DNA from: Prolixibacter sp. SD074
GTDB taxonomy: Bacteria; Bacteroidota; Bacteroidia; Bacteroidales; Prolixibacteraceae
Direction: 5' to 3'
Assembly: GCF_009617895.1 (NCBI RefSeq)
Contig: NZ_BLAW01000001.1
Coordinates: 3,153,001-3,217,000 of the forward strand
DNA length: 64,000 nt
Below are positions 18,647 to 27,253 of the stretch, piece by piece; the first letter of the stretch is position 1; every line of letters begins with the position of its first letter. Under the pieces are notes generated by a model, which saw only the letters and a program-made list of their open reading frames with translations, searched no databases and was not told the origin of the DNA. Position numbers and translations under genes: made by a program.

Positions 18647-19114
18647 TCAGGTGAGCGGTACGGCCCTGGCCCCGGTTGCTTTTTGCAAATCGGAAGGCGT
18701 GAGATGAAGCTGCAAGCCGCGCTGCCCGGCACTGATAAAAATTTTCTCCTGTTCGAACGCCGATTCGTCGATGAACACCGGGTAATTCTTCTTCATTCCT
18801 AACGGGGAACAACCGCCGCGAATGTAGCCGGTAAGCGGCTCCAATTCCTTCATCAAAACCATGGCGGCCTTCTTGTTTCCGCTGGCTTTGGCGGCTTTTT
18901 TCAAATTAAGTGGGACGGCACCCGGAACTACACAAACAAAAATCCCATTACGATCGCCACGTGCTACCAACGTTTTATAAACTTTTTCTACCGGAAGTCT
19001 GGCCGTTTCGGCCAGGTGTTCGGCGCTCAAATCGTTTTCATCGACGGTATATTCGACCAGTTTATAGTTGATTTTCAAACGGTCGAGTATACGGGCTGCG
19101 TTGGTTTTCTTCAT
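18647..19114 (-). CDS. ybaK: Cys-tRNA(Pro)/Cys-tRNA(Cys) deacylase YbaK
   Basis: A 155-residue YbaK/EbsC domain protein. The hallmark segments KTLVARG, KAAKASGNKKAAM and the TGYIRGGCSPLGMKK loop are present. It hydrolyses Cys mischarged on tRNA(Pro). The gene is convergent with polA (18 bp apart) and divergent from the DUF4271 gene. Confidence 0.93.
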   Translation of the reverse strand: MKKTNAARILDRLKINYKLVEYTVDENDLSAEHLAETARLPVEKVYKTLVARGDRNGIFVCVVPGAVPLNLKKAAKASGNKKAAMVLMKELEPLTGYIRGGCSPLGMKKNYPVFIDESAFEQEKIFISAGQRGLQLHLTPSDLQKATGARAVPLT

Positions 19115-19233
19115 AATTCTCTGTTTTTACAATTCGAATTGACGAAACGCTTCGCTGACTGCTTCGTTGTATTTCGCTGATTTTCTCCGGATGGGGCAGA
19201 AGGCCCGCCCCCCGGCCACGACGTGTAACCATG

Positions 19234-19266
19234 CAAAAATAAAGAGGTTTAGTGGGCATTGATCAA
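19234..19266 (-). promoter_or_regulatory. Promoter for ybaK
   Basis: On the minus strand there is a TTG (19264-19266), 22 bp of spacing, then TATTTTTG (19234-19241). It faces away from the DUF4271 promoter in the same 175-bp divergent region. Confidence 0.45.
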
Positions 19267-19297
19267 CTTTTGATGGATCAAATTGGAAAATGTGGGG

Positions 19298-19330
19298 TTG
19301 CGTTGCGTTATCCAATATTTTATATCTTTG
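19298..19330 (+). promoter_or_regulatory. Promoter for DUF4271-hemD
   Basis: TTG occurs at 19298-19300 and 19303-19305, followed by TATCTTTG (19323-19330), which fits the Bacteroidota consensus TTG-N(17-23)-TAnnTTTG. The likely start codon is about 25 bp downstream. Confidence 0.55.
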
Positions 19331-19355
19331 CAGAGCCTGTAAAGAGCCTAATTTT

Positions 19356-20438
19356 ATGGTGATTTCCCCTTTATTACAAAGTCAGCAAAGTGATTCTCTG
19401 CGAGTGGGCTCGCTGGTGCAACCGATTCTAACAGGCACGCACCACGATACTGCCCGGCCGGTCCTGAATGTTCAGGGCCAGCCAACCATCGATACGTCCG
19501 CTGCCCGGATATTCCGGCAGATGGCTATCAGGGATTCTGTTTCGAATGCGCAGGCAGGACAGGCAGCCAGACAGAAGGCCCGGGCAGCGCGGCGCACCAG
19601 GATAAAAGAGCAGCAGAAACAAGGCTCAATTCAGGCCGCTCAACGAGCTCAGGCCAACGATACCTTGGTTGTTCATCAGGATTCACTCCAGGTTGATTCG
19701 CTGACGGTTGTTCGCGATACCCTGCATCAGGATACCCTGACAACCGGGTTGCCGATGATTCCGCTGGGAAAGGAAGGAAAGGAATTTGTTTCGGTACGGC
19801 AGGACTGGTTATTGGGAGTTATTTTGGTGGCATTAATTCTTTTTGCATCGGTTCGGTTGGTTTTCAATAAGTACCTCAGTCACCTGATGGTCAGTTTAAT
19901 CAACTACTCAACTGCCAGCCGGCTTTTCCGCGAACGCGGGTACAAAATTTCCCATGGTTCTTTCCGGTTGGATGTCATGTCTCTGCTGGTGACGTCCATT
20001 TTTGTTTACCAACTCTCCAGTCACGACGGCAGTTTTACCTGGCCTGGCCTGGGCGGATACAAACTGCTGCTGGCATATTTTGGATTGTTGGGAGCGTATG
20101 GGATTGGAAAATTGATTCTATATCATTTAACTGGGGCGTTATTTATGAAAAGCCCTGTGGTTTCGGAAGTGTTTTTCAATTACGGAATATATACCCGGGC
20201 GTTAGGGGTTTTTCTGTTACCAATCATAATTGTGGTGTCTTTGGCTCCCGAATGGTCAAAAATTATGTTTGTAGCTGGAATATCGATCACCGTTGTACTC
20301 TATGCGGCATCGCTGATCCGGGGAGCATTGGTCGCCCTGAGAAATGGTATTTCTATATTTTATTTGATTTTGTACCTTTGTACCCTTGAAATTTTTCCGT
20401 TGCTTTTGGTTTATAAGCTCATTTTTGGGCAGGTATAA
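19356..20438 (+). CDS. DUF4271 domain membrane protein
   Basis: About 360 residues. The N-terminal third is low-complexity, rich in Ala, Gln, Arg and Asp, and likely disordered. The C-terminal part has about six hydrophobic helices (LLGVILVALILFASVRL onwards) and matches DUF4271, a Bacteroidota-specific family next to hemD. I prefer ATG 19356 (MVISPLLQSQQSD), because the earlier in-frame ATG at 19290 lies upstream of the promoter -7 box. Function unknown. Confidence 0.8.
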   Translation: MVISPLLQSQQSDSLRVGSLVQPILTGTHHDTARPVLNVQGQPTIDTSAARIFRQMAIRDSVSNAQAGQAARQKARAARRTRIKEQQKQGSIQAAQRAQANDTLVVHQDSLQVDSLTVVRDTLHQDTLTTGLPMIPLGKEGKEFVSVRQDWLLGVILVALILFASVRLVFNKYLSHLMVSLINYSTASRLFRERGYKISHGSFRLDVMSLLVTSIFVYQLSSHDGSFTWPGLGGYKLLLAYFGLLGAYGIGKLILYHLTGALFMKSPVVSEVFFNYGIYTRALGVFLLPIIIVVSLAPEWSKIMFVAGISITVVLYAASLIRGALVALRNGISIFYLILYLCTLEIFPLLLVYKLIFGQV

Positions 20439-20479
20439 ATCAGCACGCAAACGCTTTTCACCCAAAAAATCTTGAAAAA

Positions 20480-21229
20480 TTGAAGATCAAGAGCATTTTA
20501 GTTTCGCAACCAGAACCCACTTCAGCTCGATCCCCCTACAAAGATCTTGCTGAAAAAAACCATTTGAAGATTGATTTTCGCCCGTTTATTCAGGTAGAAG
20601 GGATATCATCAAAAGATTTTAGAAAAGAGCGCATACCGATTCTGGATCACACAGCGGTTATCTTCACCAGTAGGACCGCTATCGACCATTTCTTCCGTAT
20701 TGCTCAGGAACTGCGCATTACTGTTCCTGATTCGATGAAGTATTTCTGTATTTCGGAGGCAACCGCCTTCTACCTTCAGAAATACATCGTTTACCGGAAG
20801 AGAAAGATTTTTTACGGCAATGGAAGATTTGCCGATTTGGTTGATATCCTTAAGAAACATAAGGATGAAAAATACATCATCCCGCTTTCCGATATCCATA
20901 AGGCGGAAATACCTGAATTACTGGATAAAGCAAAGCTGAAGTACACCAAGGCGATCATGTATCGTACGGTTAGTAGCGACCTTTCGGATTTGAAGGATGT
21001 GAATTACGACATTCTTGTTTTCTTCAGTCCGTCGGGCATTAAATCATTGCTGCAGAACTTCCCTGATTTTGAGCAGAATGATACCAGGATTGCTACCTTT
21101 GGGCCATCCACTGCCAAGGCTGTCCGCGAAGCCGGCCTGAGACTGGATATCGAAGCTCCGGTCCCTGATGCGCCTTCCATGACCATGGCATTGGAGAAAT
21201 ATGTAAAGGATTTTAACAACAAGAAATAA
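20480..21229 (+). CDS. hemD: Uroporphyrinogen-III synthase
   Basis: A 249-residue protein with the weakly conserved HemD fold. SQPEPTSARSPYKDLAEK at the N-terminus, VIFTSRTAIDHFF, then VFFSPSGIKSLLQNF and IATFGPSTAKAVREAG near the C-terminus are typical. It cyclises hydroxymethylbilane in tetrapyrrole synthesis. Start codon is TTG. The order DUF4271-hemD-rnpA is common in Bacteroidota (established synteny). Confidence 0.88.
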   Translation: MKIKSILVSQPEPTSARSPYKDLAEKNHLKIDFRPFIQVEGISSKDFRKERIPILDHTAVIFTSRTAIDHFFRIAQELRITVPDSMKYFCISEATAFYLQKYIVYRKRKIFYGNGRFADLVDILKKHKDEKYIIPLSDIHKAEIPELLDKAKLKYTKAIMYRTVSSDLSDLKDVNYDILVFFSPSGIKSLLQNFPDFEQNDTRIATFGPSTAKAVREAGLRLDIEAPVPDAPSMTMALEKYVKDFNNKK

Positions 21230-21256
21230 ATCAAAGCTTTAAATAGCTTCGGAGAG

Positions 21257-21284
21257 AAAGGGGGATGTTATTCCCCCTTTTTTG
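21257..21284 (+). terminator. Terminator between hemD and rnpA
   Basis: AAAGGGGG (21257-21264) and CCCCCTTT (21273-21280) form an 8-bp stem with an 8-nt loop, continued by T residues. The in-frame TTG at 21282 lies in the U tract, so it is unlikely to be the rnpA start. Confidence 0.75.
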
Positions 21285-21299
21285 TACAGAAAAAAACGA

Positions 21300-21713
21300 A
21301 TGGTACGTTATACTTTTCATAAAGAAGAGCGGCTTTGTAGCCGGAAGCTCATCGGAACGATGTTTGAGTCGGGGCAATCCTTTCTTACTTACCCGTTAAA
21401 GGTGGTTTATTATACTCCGGAAACGCTGGATGGTGACACTTCGGTACAGGTGGCCTTTACTGTGCCGAAAAAGAACTTCAAACGTGCCGTGGAACGAAAC
21501 CTTTTAAAGCGTAGGATACGTGAAGCTTACCGGCTGCAAAAACATAAGTTGCATGAATATTTAAGTACAACCGGACAGCAGGTGGCCATCATGTTTATTT
21601 ATGTGGGAAAAGAACCGCTTGCCTATCGAAAAATAGAGGGAAGTGTTAAAAAGGCGGTTAACCGCCTGGAAAAGGAACTGACTAGCCGCAATAACAACGA
21701 AAAAAGCGCATAA
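21300..21713 (+). CDS. rnpA: Ribonuclease P protein component
   Basis: A 137-residue basic protein. The RNR signature KKNFKRAVERNLLKRRIREA is intact. It is the protein subunit that helps RNase P RNA bind pre-tRNA. I use the ATG at 21300 (MVRYTFHKEERL); upstream in-frame sequence is terminator. Unusually, yidD does not follow: the gene ends in a hairpin facing the aro operon. Confidence 0.93.
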   Translation: MVRYTFHKEERLCSRKLIGTMFESGQSFLTYPLKVVYYTPETLDGDTSVQVAFTVPKKNFKRAVERNLLKRRIREAYRLQKHKLHEYLSTTGQQVAIMFIYVGKEPLAYRKIEGSVKKAVNRLEKELTSRNNNEKSA

Positions 21714-21715
21714 AA

Positions 21716-21755
21716 AACACGGGCATAAGCGTGTTAGGCACTTGGTGCCCGTGTT
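21716..21755. terminator. Hairpin between rnpA and aroF
   Basis: AACACGGGCA (21716-21725) is the exact inverse complement of TGCCCGTGTT (21746-21755), with a 20-nt loop. It lies between convergent genes and probably acts in both directions; U tracts are weak. Confidence 0.65.
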
Positions 21756-21776
21756 AATAATTGACAGGTGAACAGG

Positions 21777-22868
21777 TTATTTTTTCTCAATCAATTCCGT
21801 CTGCTGACGTACCGAATCCTCGTGAATCAGCTGGAACAGAACTTTAACAAATGTTTCGTCAAGGTGTAATTTGCCGGCCAGGTTGGAGCGGTCATCCATC
21901 ATCTGTGCCCAACGATTAATCTGGAGCGCCGTTACTTTATTCTGCTTCTTATACTCACCGATTTGATTCACTAGTTCCATTCGTGAAGCGAGAATTTCCA
22001 TCATTTCGTGGTCAATCTGGTCGATACGCCCGCGCAATTCTTCGAGTTTATTTTCGAAGTTCGGATCGTCCGAACTGGCGTACTTAATTACCAGTTCATC
22101 CAGTATTTTACCCAGGCCAGCGGGGGTAACCTGTTGGGCTTTGTCGCTCAACGCACAGGAAGGATCGATGTGGGATTCAAGCATCAGGCCATCCAGTCCC
22201 ATATCAAATACTTTTTGAGAGATCTCGAGCAAATATTCACGTTTTCCGGCAATGTGGCTCGGATCTCCGATAATTGGAAGATTGGGCAGCAATCGTTTCA
22301 GTTCGATAACTGTTTTCCAACCTGGGTAATTCCGATATTTCGATTCCCGGAAGGGAGTAAAGCCACGGTGAATAGCAACAAGGTTTTTAATTCCGGCCTG
22401 GTTCAGGCGTTCCAACGCACCTACCCAGAGTTGAACATCCGGATTGACAGGGTTCTTTACCATTACAGTCTGATTGGTACCCTTGAGTACATCGGCAATT
22501 TCCTGTACGGTAAACGGAGAAGCTGTGGAGCGCGCACCAATCCACATCACATCGATGCCGGCTTTCAGGCACTCTTCCACATGTTGAGCGTTCGCTACTT
22601 CAGTTCCAACAGGTAAACCGGTCTCTTCTTTGATCCGTTTCATCCACTCAAGCCCGATAGAACCAACACCTTCGAAAGAACCGGGACGGGTACGTGGTTT
22701 CCAGATGCCACCGCGATAGATAAATACGCGCTTGTCTTTAGCCAGTTCGCGGGCAGTAGCCAGCGCCTGTCCTTCTGTTTCGAGGCTGCAAGGACCGGCA
22801 ACCAGCAGGGGATTGTCGATGTTAGGCAGCCAGTGGCTTATGGGCATGATATCCAATTCAGCAACCAT
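21777..22868 (-). CDS. Bifunctional DAHP synthase / chorismate mutase type II
   Basis: A 363-residue fusion. Residues 1 to about 265 form a KDOP-type DAHP synthase (LLVAGPCSLETE; FIYRGGIWKPRTRPGSFEG; GDPSHIAGKREY). Residues about 275-360 form an AroQ-type chorismate mutase (LEELRGRIDQIDHEMMEILA). The enzyme combines the first step of aromatic synthesis with the branch to prephenate. tyrA lies 4 bp upstream, and both are downstream of the leader-peptide attenuator at 23820-23958. Confidence 0.95.
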   Translation of the reverse strand: MVAELDIMPISHWLPNIDNPLLVAGPCSLETEGQALATARELAKDKRVFIYRGGIWKPRTRPGSFEGVGSIGLEWMKRIKEETGLPVGTEVANAQHVEECLKAGIDVMWIGARSTASPFTVQEIADVLKGTNQTVMVKNPVNPDVQLWVGALERLNQAGIKNLVAIHRGFTPFRESKYRNYPGWKTVIELKRLLPNLPIIGDPSHIAGKREYLLEISQKVFDMGLDGLMLESHIDPSCALSDKAQQVTPAGLGKILDELVIKYASSDDPNFENKLEELRGRIDQIDHEMMEILASRMELVNQIGEYKKQNKVTALQINRWAQMMDDRSNLAGKLHLDETFVKVLFQLIHEDSVRQQTELIEKK

Positions 22869-22872
22869 TGGG

Positions 22873-23775
22873 TCAATTTTTAGGAGTAAATAATTGAATT
22901 ATTGTTTTTTCTTTTTTTGTCATCGATTGATTTCCGCCGTCGAGCACGCTGCGAATGCCATTGGCATGTTTGATGAGCTTCATCATTCCGTCGGTATTTT
23001 CATGCTGGATGCTCTTTTTAAAAGCTTCCAGATGCTTTTGATACTCTTCGATGGCTTCCACCATGTAATCACTGTTTTGATGGAAAATAGGCCCCCACAT
23101 TTCGGGAGAGCTCTTGGCCAGGCGGACGGTGGAACGAAATCCGCCCGAAGCCAAATCAAAAATAATACTTCGATCTTCTTTGGCTAAAACCACATTGGCC
23201 AGTGCAAAGGCTGTAACGTGTGGCAGATGTGATACAAAAGCCGTGTTGTGATCCTGTTCATCGCTGGTCATGTATGCAGTCGACATCCCGATGGACTGAT
23301 ACATTTTCTCGATAAGCGCCAGATGTTGCGGCCGCGAGTTCTGCTGATCACAAATGATACAGATTTTGTTTTCAAACAAATTCTCGATAGCTGAAACAGG
23401 GCCGCTGTTTTCCGTTCCTGACATGGGGTGGGAGGCCACGTAATTGCCTCTTTTTGGATGATTTTCCACCACGTTGACAATATCACGTTTTGTCGAACCA
23501 ACGTCTGTAACCGTAGCATTATCTGGAATTAAATCCAGAACCTGCGGAAGAATGAGTTTAATCTTATCGACCGGAATGGCGATAATGACTACATCGGTTT
23601 GCTTAACGGCCGTTTCCATTTCTTCATAACGGTCGGCAATGCCCAGTTCAACAGCTTGCTTTCCGTGTTCAGGATTACTGTCGACGCCTACAATTTCTGT
23701 GGCAAAGCCGGTTCGTTTCAGGTCTTTGGCAATGGAACCGCCAATTAATCCAAGTCCGATGATTGTTACATTCAT
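22873..23775 (-). CDS. tyrA: Prephenate dehydrogenase
   Basis: A 300-residue NAD(P)-dependent dehydrogenase. The Rossmann motif is IIGLGLIGGSIAKDL at the N-terminus, and the catalytic His region is SHPMSGTENSGP. It makes 4-hydroxyphenylpyruvate for tyrosine. I use the ATG at 23775; the in-frame extension upstream reads through the leader hairpin and is not conserved. No C-terminal ACT domain is visible, so feedback control may depend on the attenuator (inference). Confidence 0.94.
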   Translation of the reverse strand: MNVTIIGLGLIGGSIAKDLKRTGFATEIVGVDSNPEHGKQAVELGIADRYEEMETAVKQTDVVIIAIPVDKIKLILPQVLDLIPDNATVTDVGSTKRDIVNVVENHPKRGNYVASHPMSGTENSGPVSAIENLFENKICIICDQQNSRPQHLALIEKMYQSIGMSTAYMTSDEQDHNTAFVSHLPHVTAFALANVVLAKEDRSIIFDLASGGFRSTVRLAKSSPEMWGPIFHQNSDYMVEAIEEYQKHLEAFKKSIQHENTDGMMKLIKHANGIRSVLDGGNQSMTKKEKTIIQLFTPKN

Positions 23776-23819
23776 AGCTGACAATATATAAAGTTCGGTC
23801 TGAGCAAATAAGCGGACAT

Positions 23820-23851
23820 AAAAAAAGGTCCCCAATCAACTTGGGGACCTT
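23820..23851 (-). terminator. Attenuator terminator of the tyrA-aroF operon
   Basis: An 11-bp perfect stem, AAGGTCCCCAA (minus strand, 23851-23841) with TTGGGGACCTT (23835-23825), a 5-nt loop, then seven T on the minus strand. It lies 45 bp before tyrA and 33 bp after the leader-peptide stop. Its 5' strand GGTCCCC can alternatively pair with GGGGATC (minus strand, 23899-23893) inside the leader gene, giving a competing antiterminator. Confidence 0.85.
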
Positions 23852-23883
23852 ATGTTTCATATCGTTTCTATTCAGACAATACT

Positions 23884-23958
23884 TTACCGGCCGATCCCCT
23901 CGTAGAGGCCGAAATAATAAAACCAGTAATAAAAGCTATTGTTCTGAAATCTGTTCAT
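23884..23958 (-). CDS. Phe/Tyr-rich leader peptide of the aromatic operon
   Basis: A 24-codon open frame (ATG at 23958, TAA at 23884-23886) between a promoter and a terminator, upstream of tyrA. It encodes four Phe, five Tyr and one Trp; the core is FYYWFYYFGLY. This density of regulatory codons is the hallmark of transcription attenuators such as pheL. Stalling of the ribosome at Phe/Tyr codons would free GGGGATC (codons 20-22) to pair with the terminator's 5' strand. I know of no annotated equivalent, but cannot search. Confidence 0.8.
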   Translation of the reverse strand: MNRFQNNSFYYWFYYFGLYEGIGR

Positions 23959-23981
23959 TGCTTATGTTTTTCTCTTGTTGT

Positions 23982-24013
23982 CAAAGTAAAACTTAATAAT
24001 CTAAAAAAACAAA
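23982..24013 (-). promoter_or_regulatory. Promoter of the aromatic leader/tyrA operon
   Basis: On the minus strand TTTG (24013-24010), 20-bp spacing, then TTACTTTG (23989-23982), one mismatch from TAnnTTTG. The expected transcript start, near 23975, is about 17 nt before the leader-peptide ATG. Confidence 0.55.
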
Positions 24014-24076
24014 TGCTTTTTCCTTTCGGAATGAAAATTTGTGATGGTTTTAACAGTAAGGTAACTTAACAACGTT

Positions 24077-25027
24077 TTATTTCCAGATGTCGGGCCGGTG
24101 CTTGGAGTCTTCGCCTAACACCATTGAAAGATAAGATTCATAGCGTGTTACCGGGATTTCTCCGGCTTCTAGGGCGGCCTTCACGGCACAACCGGGTTCA
24201 TGGATGTGTGTGCAGTTATGGTAACGACACTCTTTCAGCAACTTGAAAATTTCGGGAAAGAAATGGGAAATCTCCTCCTTTTCCATATCAATTACTCCAA
24301 AACCGCGAATTCCGGGTGTATCGATCAGGTAACCGCCTCCAGGCATTTCAAACATTTCTGAAAAAGTAGTGGTGTGTTTTCCCTGCCGGTGATAATCGGA
24401 AATTTGCGCGGTCTTCAAATCCAGTTCCGGATCGAGGCGGTTAATGATGCTTGATTTTCCCACACCGGAGTGCCCGGACAAAACGTTGATTTTTCCCCGC
24501 ATAACCTCGCGGAGCGCATCGATATTGAAATTCTTCTCGGCCGATACCTGGTAGCATTTATACCCGATTTCCTCGTAGGTCCAGAGATACTCTTCCAGTT
24601 TCTGGTAATCTTTTTCATTATAGATGTCGAGTTTGTTAATGACCAGGCTGGCCGGAATGCGGTATGCTTCCGTTGTTACCAGGAAGCGGTCGATAAATCC
24701 CGGTAGGGTCGCCGGATCTTTAATGGTAATAATCAGAAAGGCCTGGTCGATGTTGGCGGCAATAATCTGGCTTTCTTTCGAAAGATTGGAGGCTTTCCGG
24801 ATGATGTAATTTCTTCGTTCCTCGATCTCAGTGATAACGCCGGGTATGTTGTGCGATGCATTCTCTTCAACCGTATATTTGACCTTGTCGCCAACAGCCA
24901 CCGGGTTGGTGGTACGTATTCCTTTCATGCGGAACTTACTTTTGATCCGGCAGTCAATAACCTTCCCGGTTTCCGTTTTCACTGAATACCAGCTGCCTGT
25001 TGAACGTATGACCAATCCTTTTTCCAA
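24077..25027 (-). CDS. rsgA: Ribosome small-subunit-dependent GTPase RsgA
   Basis: A 316-residue circularly permuted GTPase. After an OB fold, the motifs occur in permuted order: G4 (VINKLDIY), G1 (LSGHSGVGKSS) and G3 (LIDTPGIRGF). The C-terminal zinc knuckle is CRYHNCTHIHEPGC. It assists late 30S maturation. It appears monocistronic. Confidence 0.96.
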   Translation of the reverse strand: MEKGLVIRSTGSWYSVKTETGKVIDCRIKSKFRMKGIRTTNPVAVGDKVKYTVEENASHNIPGVITEIEERRNYIIRKASNLSKESQIIAANIDQAFLIITIKDPATLPGFIDRFLVTTEAYRIPASLVINKLDIYNEKDYQKLEEYLWTYEEIGYKCYQVSAEKNFNIDALREVMRGKINVLSGHSGVGKSSIINRLDPELDLKTAQISDYHRQGKHTTTFSEMFEMPGGGYLIDTPGIRGFGVIDMEKEEISHFFPEIFKLLKECRYHNCTHIHEPGCAVKAALEAGEIPVTRYESYLSMVLGEDSKHRPDIWK

Positions 25028-25199
25028 ATGTGTGTAATTTTAACCGCGTAAAACAAGTTGGTAAGTAAAACCGTTTCAAAGTAAGTGAAAAATACCTTAT
25101 CAGGACGTTGAACAGTAAGCTGCGGGTTTGTCATTCGGGATAACCCTTTGTGAATAGGGGTTTTAGCATTATAACATCTCTTAACAAGAAATGTGTCAA

Positions 25200-25226
25200 T
25201 TGATAATTTTGGTTTTGTTACCTTTG
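25200..25226 (+). promoter_or_regulatory. Promoter upstream of the first S41 protease
   Basis: TTG (25200-25202), 16-bp spacing, then TACCTTTG (25219-25226), an exact -7 match. Transcription would start near 25233, leaving a 250-nt leader that holds one small open frame (25243-25365). Confidence 0.45.
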
Positions 25227-25242
25227 CCTGATTCCAATTTTG

Positions 25243-25365
25243 ATGAGGAATAAATTACAGATTGATAATCCATTCCATCATTTACCGGCAATTTGGTTAT
25301 CCAATGACTTTCCGTTGCGGAAAAAAGGTAAAACGGAGGGGATATCAAGTAAATGCGTTAAATAG
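25243..25365 (+). CDS. Possible 40-residue leader ORF
   Basis: The frame starts 17 bp after the -7 box: MRNKLQIDNPFHHLPAIWLS, then a lysine-rich tail. I recognise no family. It is the only open frame in the 250-nt leader of the S41 gene. It may be a real small protein, a leader ORF or chance; support is limited to position. Confidence 0.2.
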   Translation: MRNKLQIDNPFHHLPAIWLSNDFPLRKKGKTEGISSKCVK

Positions 25366-25488
25366 AAATTTAAATATTGCGAGTGGGACCGGCCAAAAGC
25401 AATTCTATAGTAAGTGAAGATTGCTGAAAGTATGGCGGATCCGGTATTATCCGGGACTATCTGGCCCTTGAAAAGAAAACAAAGACAC

Positions 25489-27174
25489 ATGAAAAAAAGA
25501 CGACTTCGGAAAACGGGCATGGCGTCCTTACTAGTATTGGTTTTGGCCTTTTCCTTCTGGGGGTTTAATCGCGATCAGAAGAATTTTCAGATTGCGAAAA
25601 ACCTGGACATCTATTACACCCTGTTCAGGGAACTGAACCTCTTCTATGTGGACGATATTGACCCAGGGAAATTGGTGAAAGAGAGCATTGACGACATGCT
25701 TGCCTCACTTGATCCGTATACAGTTTACATCCCGGAATCGGAGATGGAAGACTTTAATTTTATGACAACCGGAGAGTATGCCGGTATCGGGGCGCTTATC
25801 AGCAAGCATGGTGATAGCATTGTGGTAGCGCAACCGTATAAAGGTTTTCCGGCTCAGAAAAACGGTTTAAAAGCCGGTGATATTTTCCTGGAAATTGACG
25901 GTAAAAAGACTTCAGATATGAAGGTATCGGATGTTTCGGAATTACTGAAAGGGCCGGCCAATAAGCCGATTCGTTTGAAAATGCAACGTCCCGGACAGAA
26001 GAAACCTTATGAGGTAAATATTGTTCGGGAAAAAATTCAGATCGATCCGGTGCCCTATTACGGAATGTTGGATGACAGCACCGGCTACATCCGCCTTTCG
26101 AGCTTCACTGCCAATTGTGGCGACGATGTGAAGAAAGCATTGCTCGACCTTCGTAATAATCAAGGCGCCAAACAATTGGTATTCGACTTGCGTGGAAACC
26201 CTGGTGGTTTGTTGGTGGAGGCCGTGAAAATTGCCAATCTGTTTGTTAACCAGGGACAGGAAATTGTCAGTACCCGCGGAAAAGTTGCGCAGTGGGACAA
26301 AACTTATCGCGCAACGGAAGAACCGGTGGATACCATTATGCCAATGGTTATTTTGGTTAACAGGGGATCTGCTTCTGCAGCCGAAATTGTGACCGGATCG
26401 ATGCAGGATTTGGACCGGGCTGTTATTATGGGAACAAGAACTTTCGGAAAAGGACTGGTCCAAACGACCCGCGATTTAAGTTATAATTCAAAGCTGAAAG
26501 TAACGACGGCGAAGTATTACATTCCCAGTGGTCGATGTATCCAGGCACTTGATTATGCACATCGGAATCCTGACGGAAGCGTGGGGACGATTCCCGATTC
26601 GCTGATTGCCAAATTCAGTACAAAAGACGGTCGTACCGTATTCGACGGTGGAGGTATTTCACCTGACGTGAAAATGGAGCAGGAAACCCTGAGCAACATG
26701 GTGGTACAGTTGGTTCAGAAGTTTATGATATTTGATTTTGCTACGCAGTTTGCCAACTCTCATCCAACTATTGCACCAGCAGGTGAGTTTAAAATAACGG
26801 ATGATATTTACAATAATTTCAAAGAGTTTGTCAAGAGTCATCACTTTACCTATGAGTCGAAAAGTGAACAGGCCCTGCAGGATTTGGTTGAAACGGCAAA
26901 GAAAGAGAAATACTATGACGGAACGGTGGATGCTTTTAAAACGCTTCATGCTGACTTGTCTCACAATATTGATCAGGACATGAATCGTTTCGGCACCGAT
27001 ATCAAAGGTTTACTGCGTGATGAGATTGTATCGCGTTACTATTATCAGGGCGGTGCTATTCAGTCTTCGATGGATGATGACCAGGATATTGAAGCAGCGG
27101 TCAAACTTTTACACAATCCTGCTAAGTACAAAGCACTACTGGCGCCGGATAATGTGATTAGCGTAATGAAATAA
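25489..27174 (+). CDS. S41 family C-terminal processing peptidase (CtpA/Prc-like)
   Basis: A 561-residue exported serine protease. It has an N-terminal signal anchor (about residues 10-27), a PDZ domain (about 90-165; EYAGIGALI...AGDIFLEIDG) and an S41 catalytic domain with the Ser/Lys dyad (Ser in NRGSASAAEI near 294, Lys in FGKGLVQ near 321). I chose MKKRRLRKTG as the start, because upstream in-frame residues are not signal-like. It is paralogous to the protease at 57812. The substrate is unknown; such proteases trim envelope proteins. Confidence 0.92.
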   Translation: MKKRRLRKTGMASLLVLVLAFSFWGFNRDQKNFQIAKNLDIYYTLFRELNLFYVDDIDPGKLVKESIDDMLASLDPYTVYIPESEMEDFNFMTTGEYAGIGALISKHGDSIVVAQPYKGFPAQKNGLKAGDIFLEIDGKKTSDMKVSDVSELLKGPANKPIRLKMQRPGQKKPYEVNIVREKIQIDPVPYYGMLDDSTGYIRLSSFTANCGDDVKKALLDLRNNQGAKQLVFDLRGNPGGLLVEAVKIANLFVNQGQEIVSTRGKVAQWDKTYRATEEPVDTIMPMVILVNRGSASAAEIVTGSMQDLDRAVIMGTRTFGKGLVQTTRDLSYNSKLKVTTAKYYIPSGRCIQALDYAHRNPDGSVGTIPDSLIAKFSTKDGRTVFDGGGISPDVKMEQETLSNMVVQLVQKFMIFDFATQFANSHPTIAPAGEFKITDDIYNNFKEFVKSHHFTYESKSEQALQDLVETAKKEKYYDGTVDAFKTLHADLSHNIDQDMNRFGTDIKGLLRDEIVSRYYYQGGAIQSSMDDDQDIEAAVKLLHNPAKYKALLAPDNVISVMK

Positions 27175-27194
27175 TTTTTAATGTTCAGGATATG

Positions 27195-27222
27195 AAATGC
27201 CCGCTTGCCGGGCATTTTTTCT
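27195..27222 (+). terminator. Terminator after first S41 protease
   Basis: AAATGCCCG (27195-27203) pairs with CGGGCATTT (27209-27217), loop of 5 nt, followed by T residues. Confidence 0.85.
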
Positions 27223-27253
27223 TTACAATAAACAACCTTTCAATTAGCCGGAT

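Noticed and set aside
21282-21299. TTG start for rnpA
   Set aside because: It lies in the U tract of the hemD terminator, so it would not be on a transcript begun downstream, and the family starts at MVRYTF.
22008-22616. 202-codon frame opposite the DAHP synthase fusion
   Set aside because: Antisense shadow; no signature, no upstream signals.
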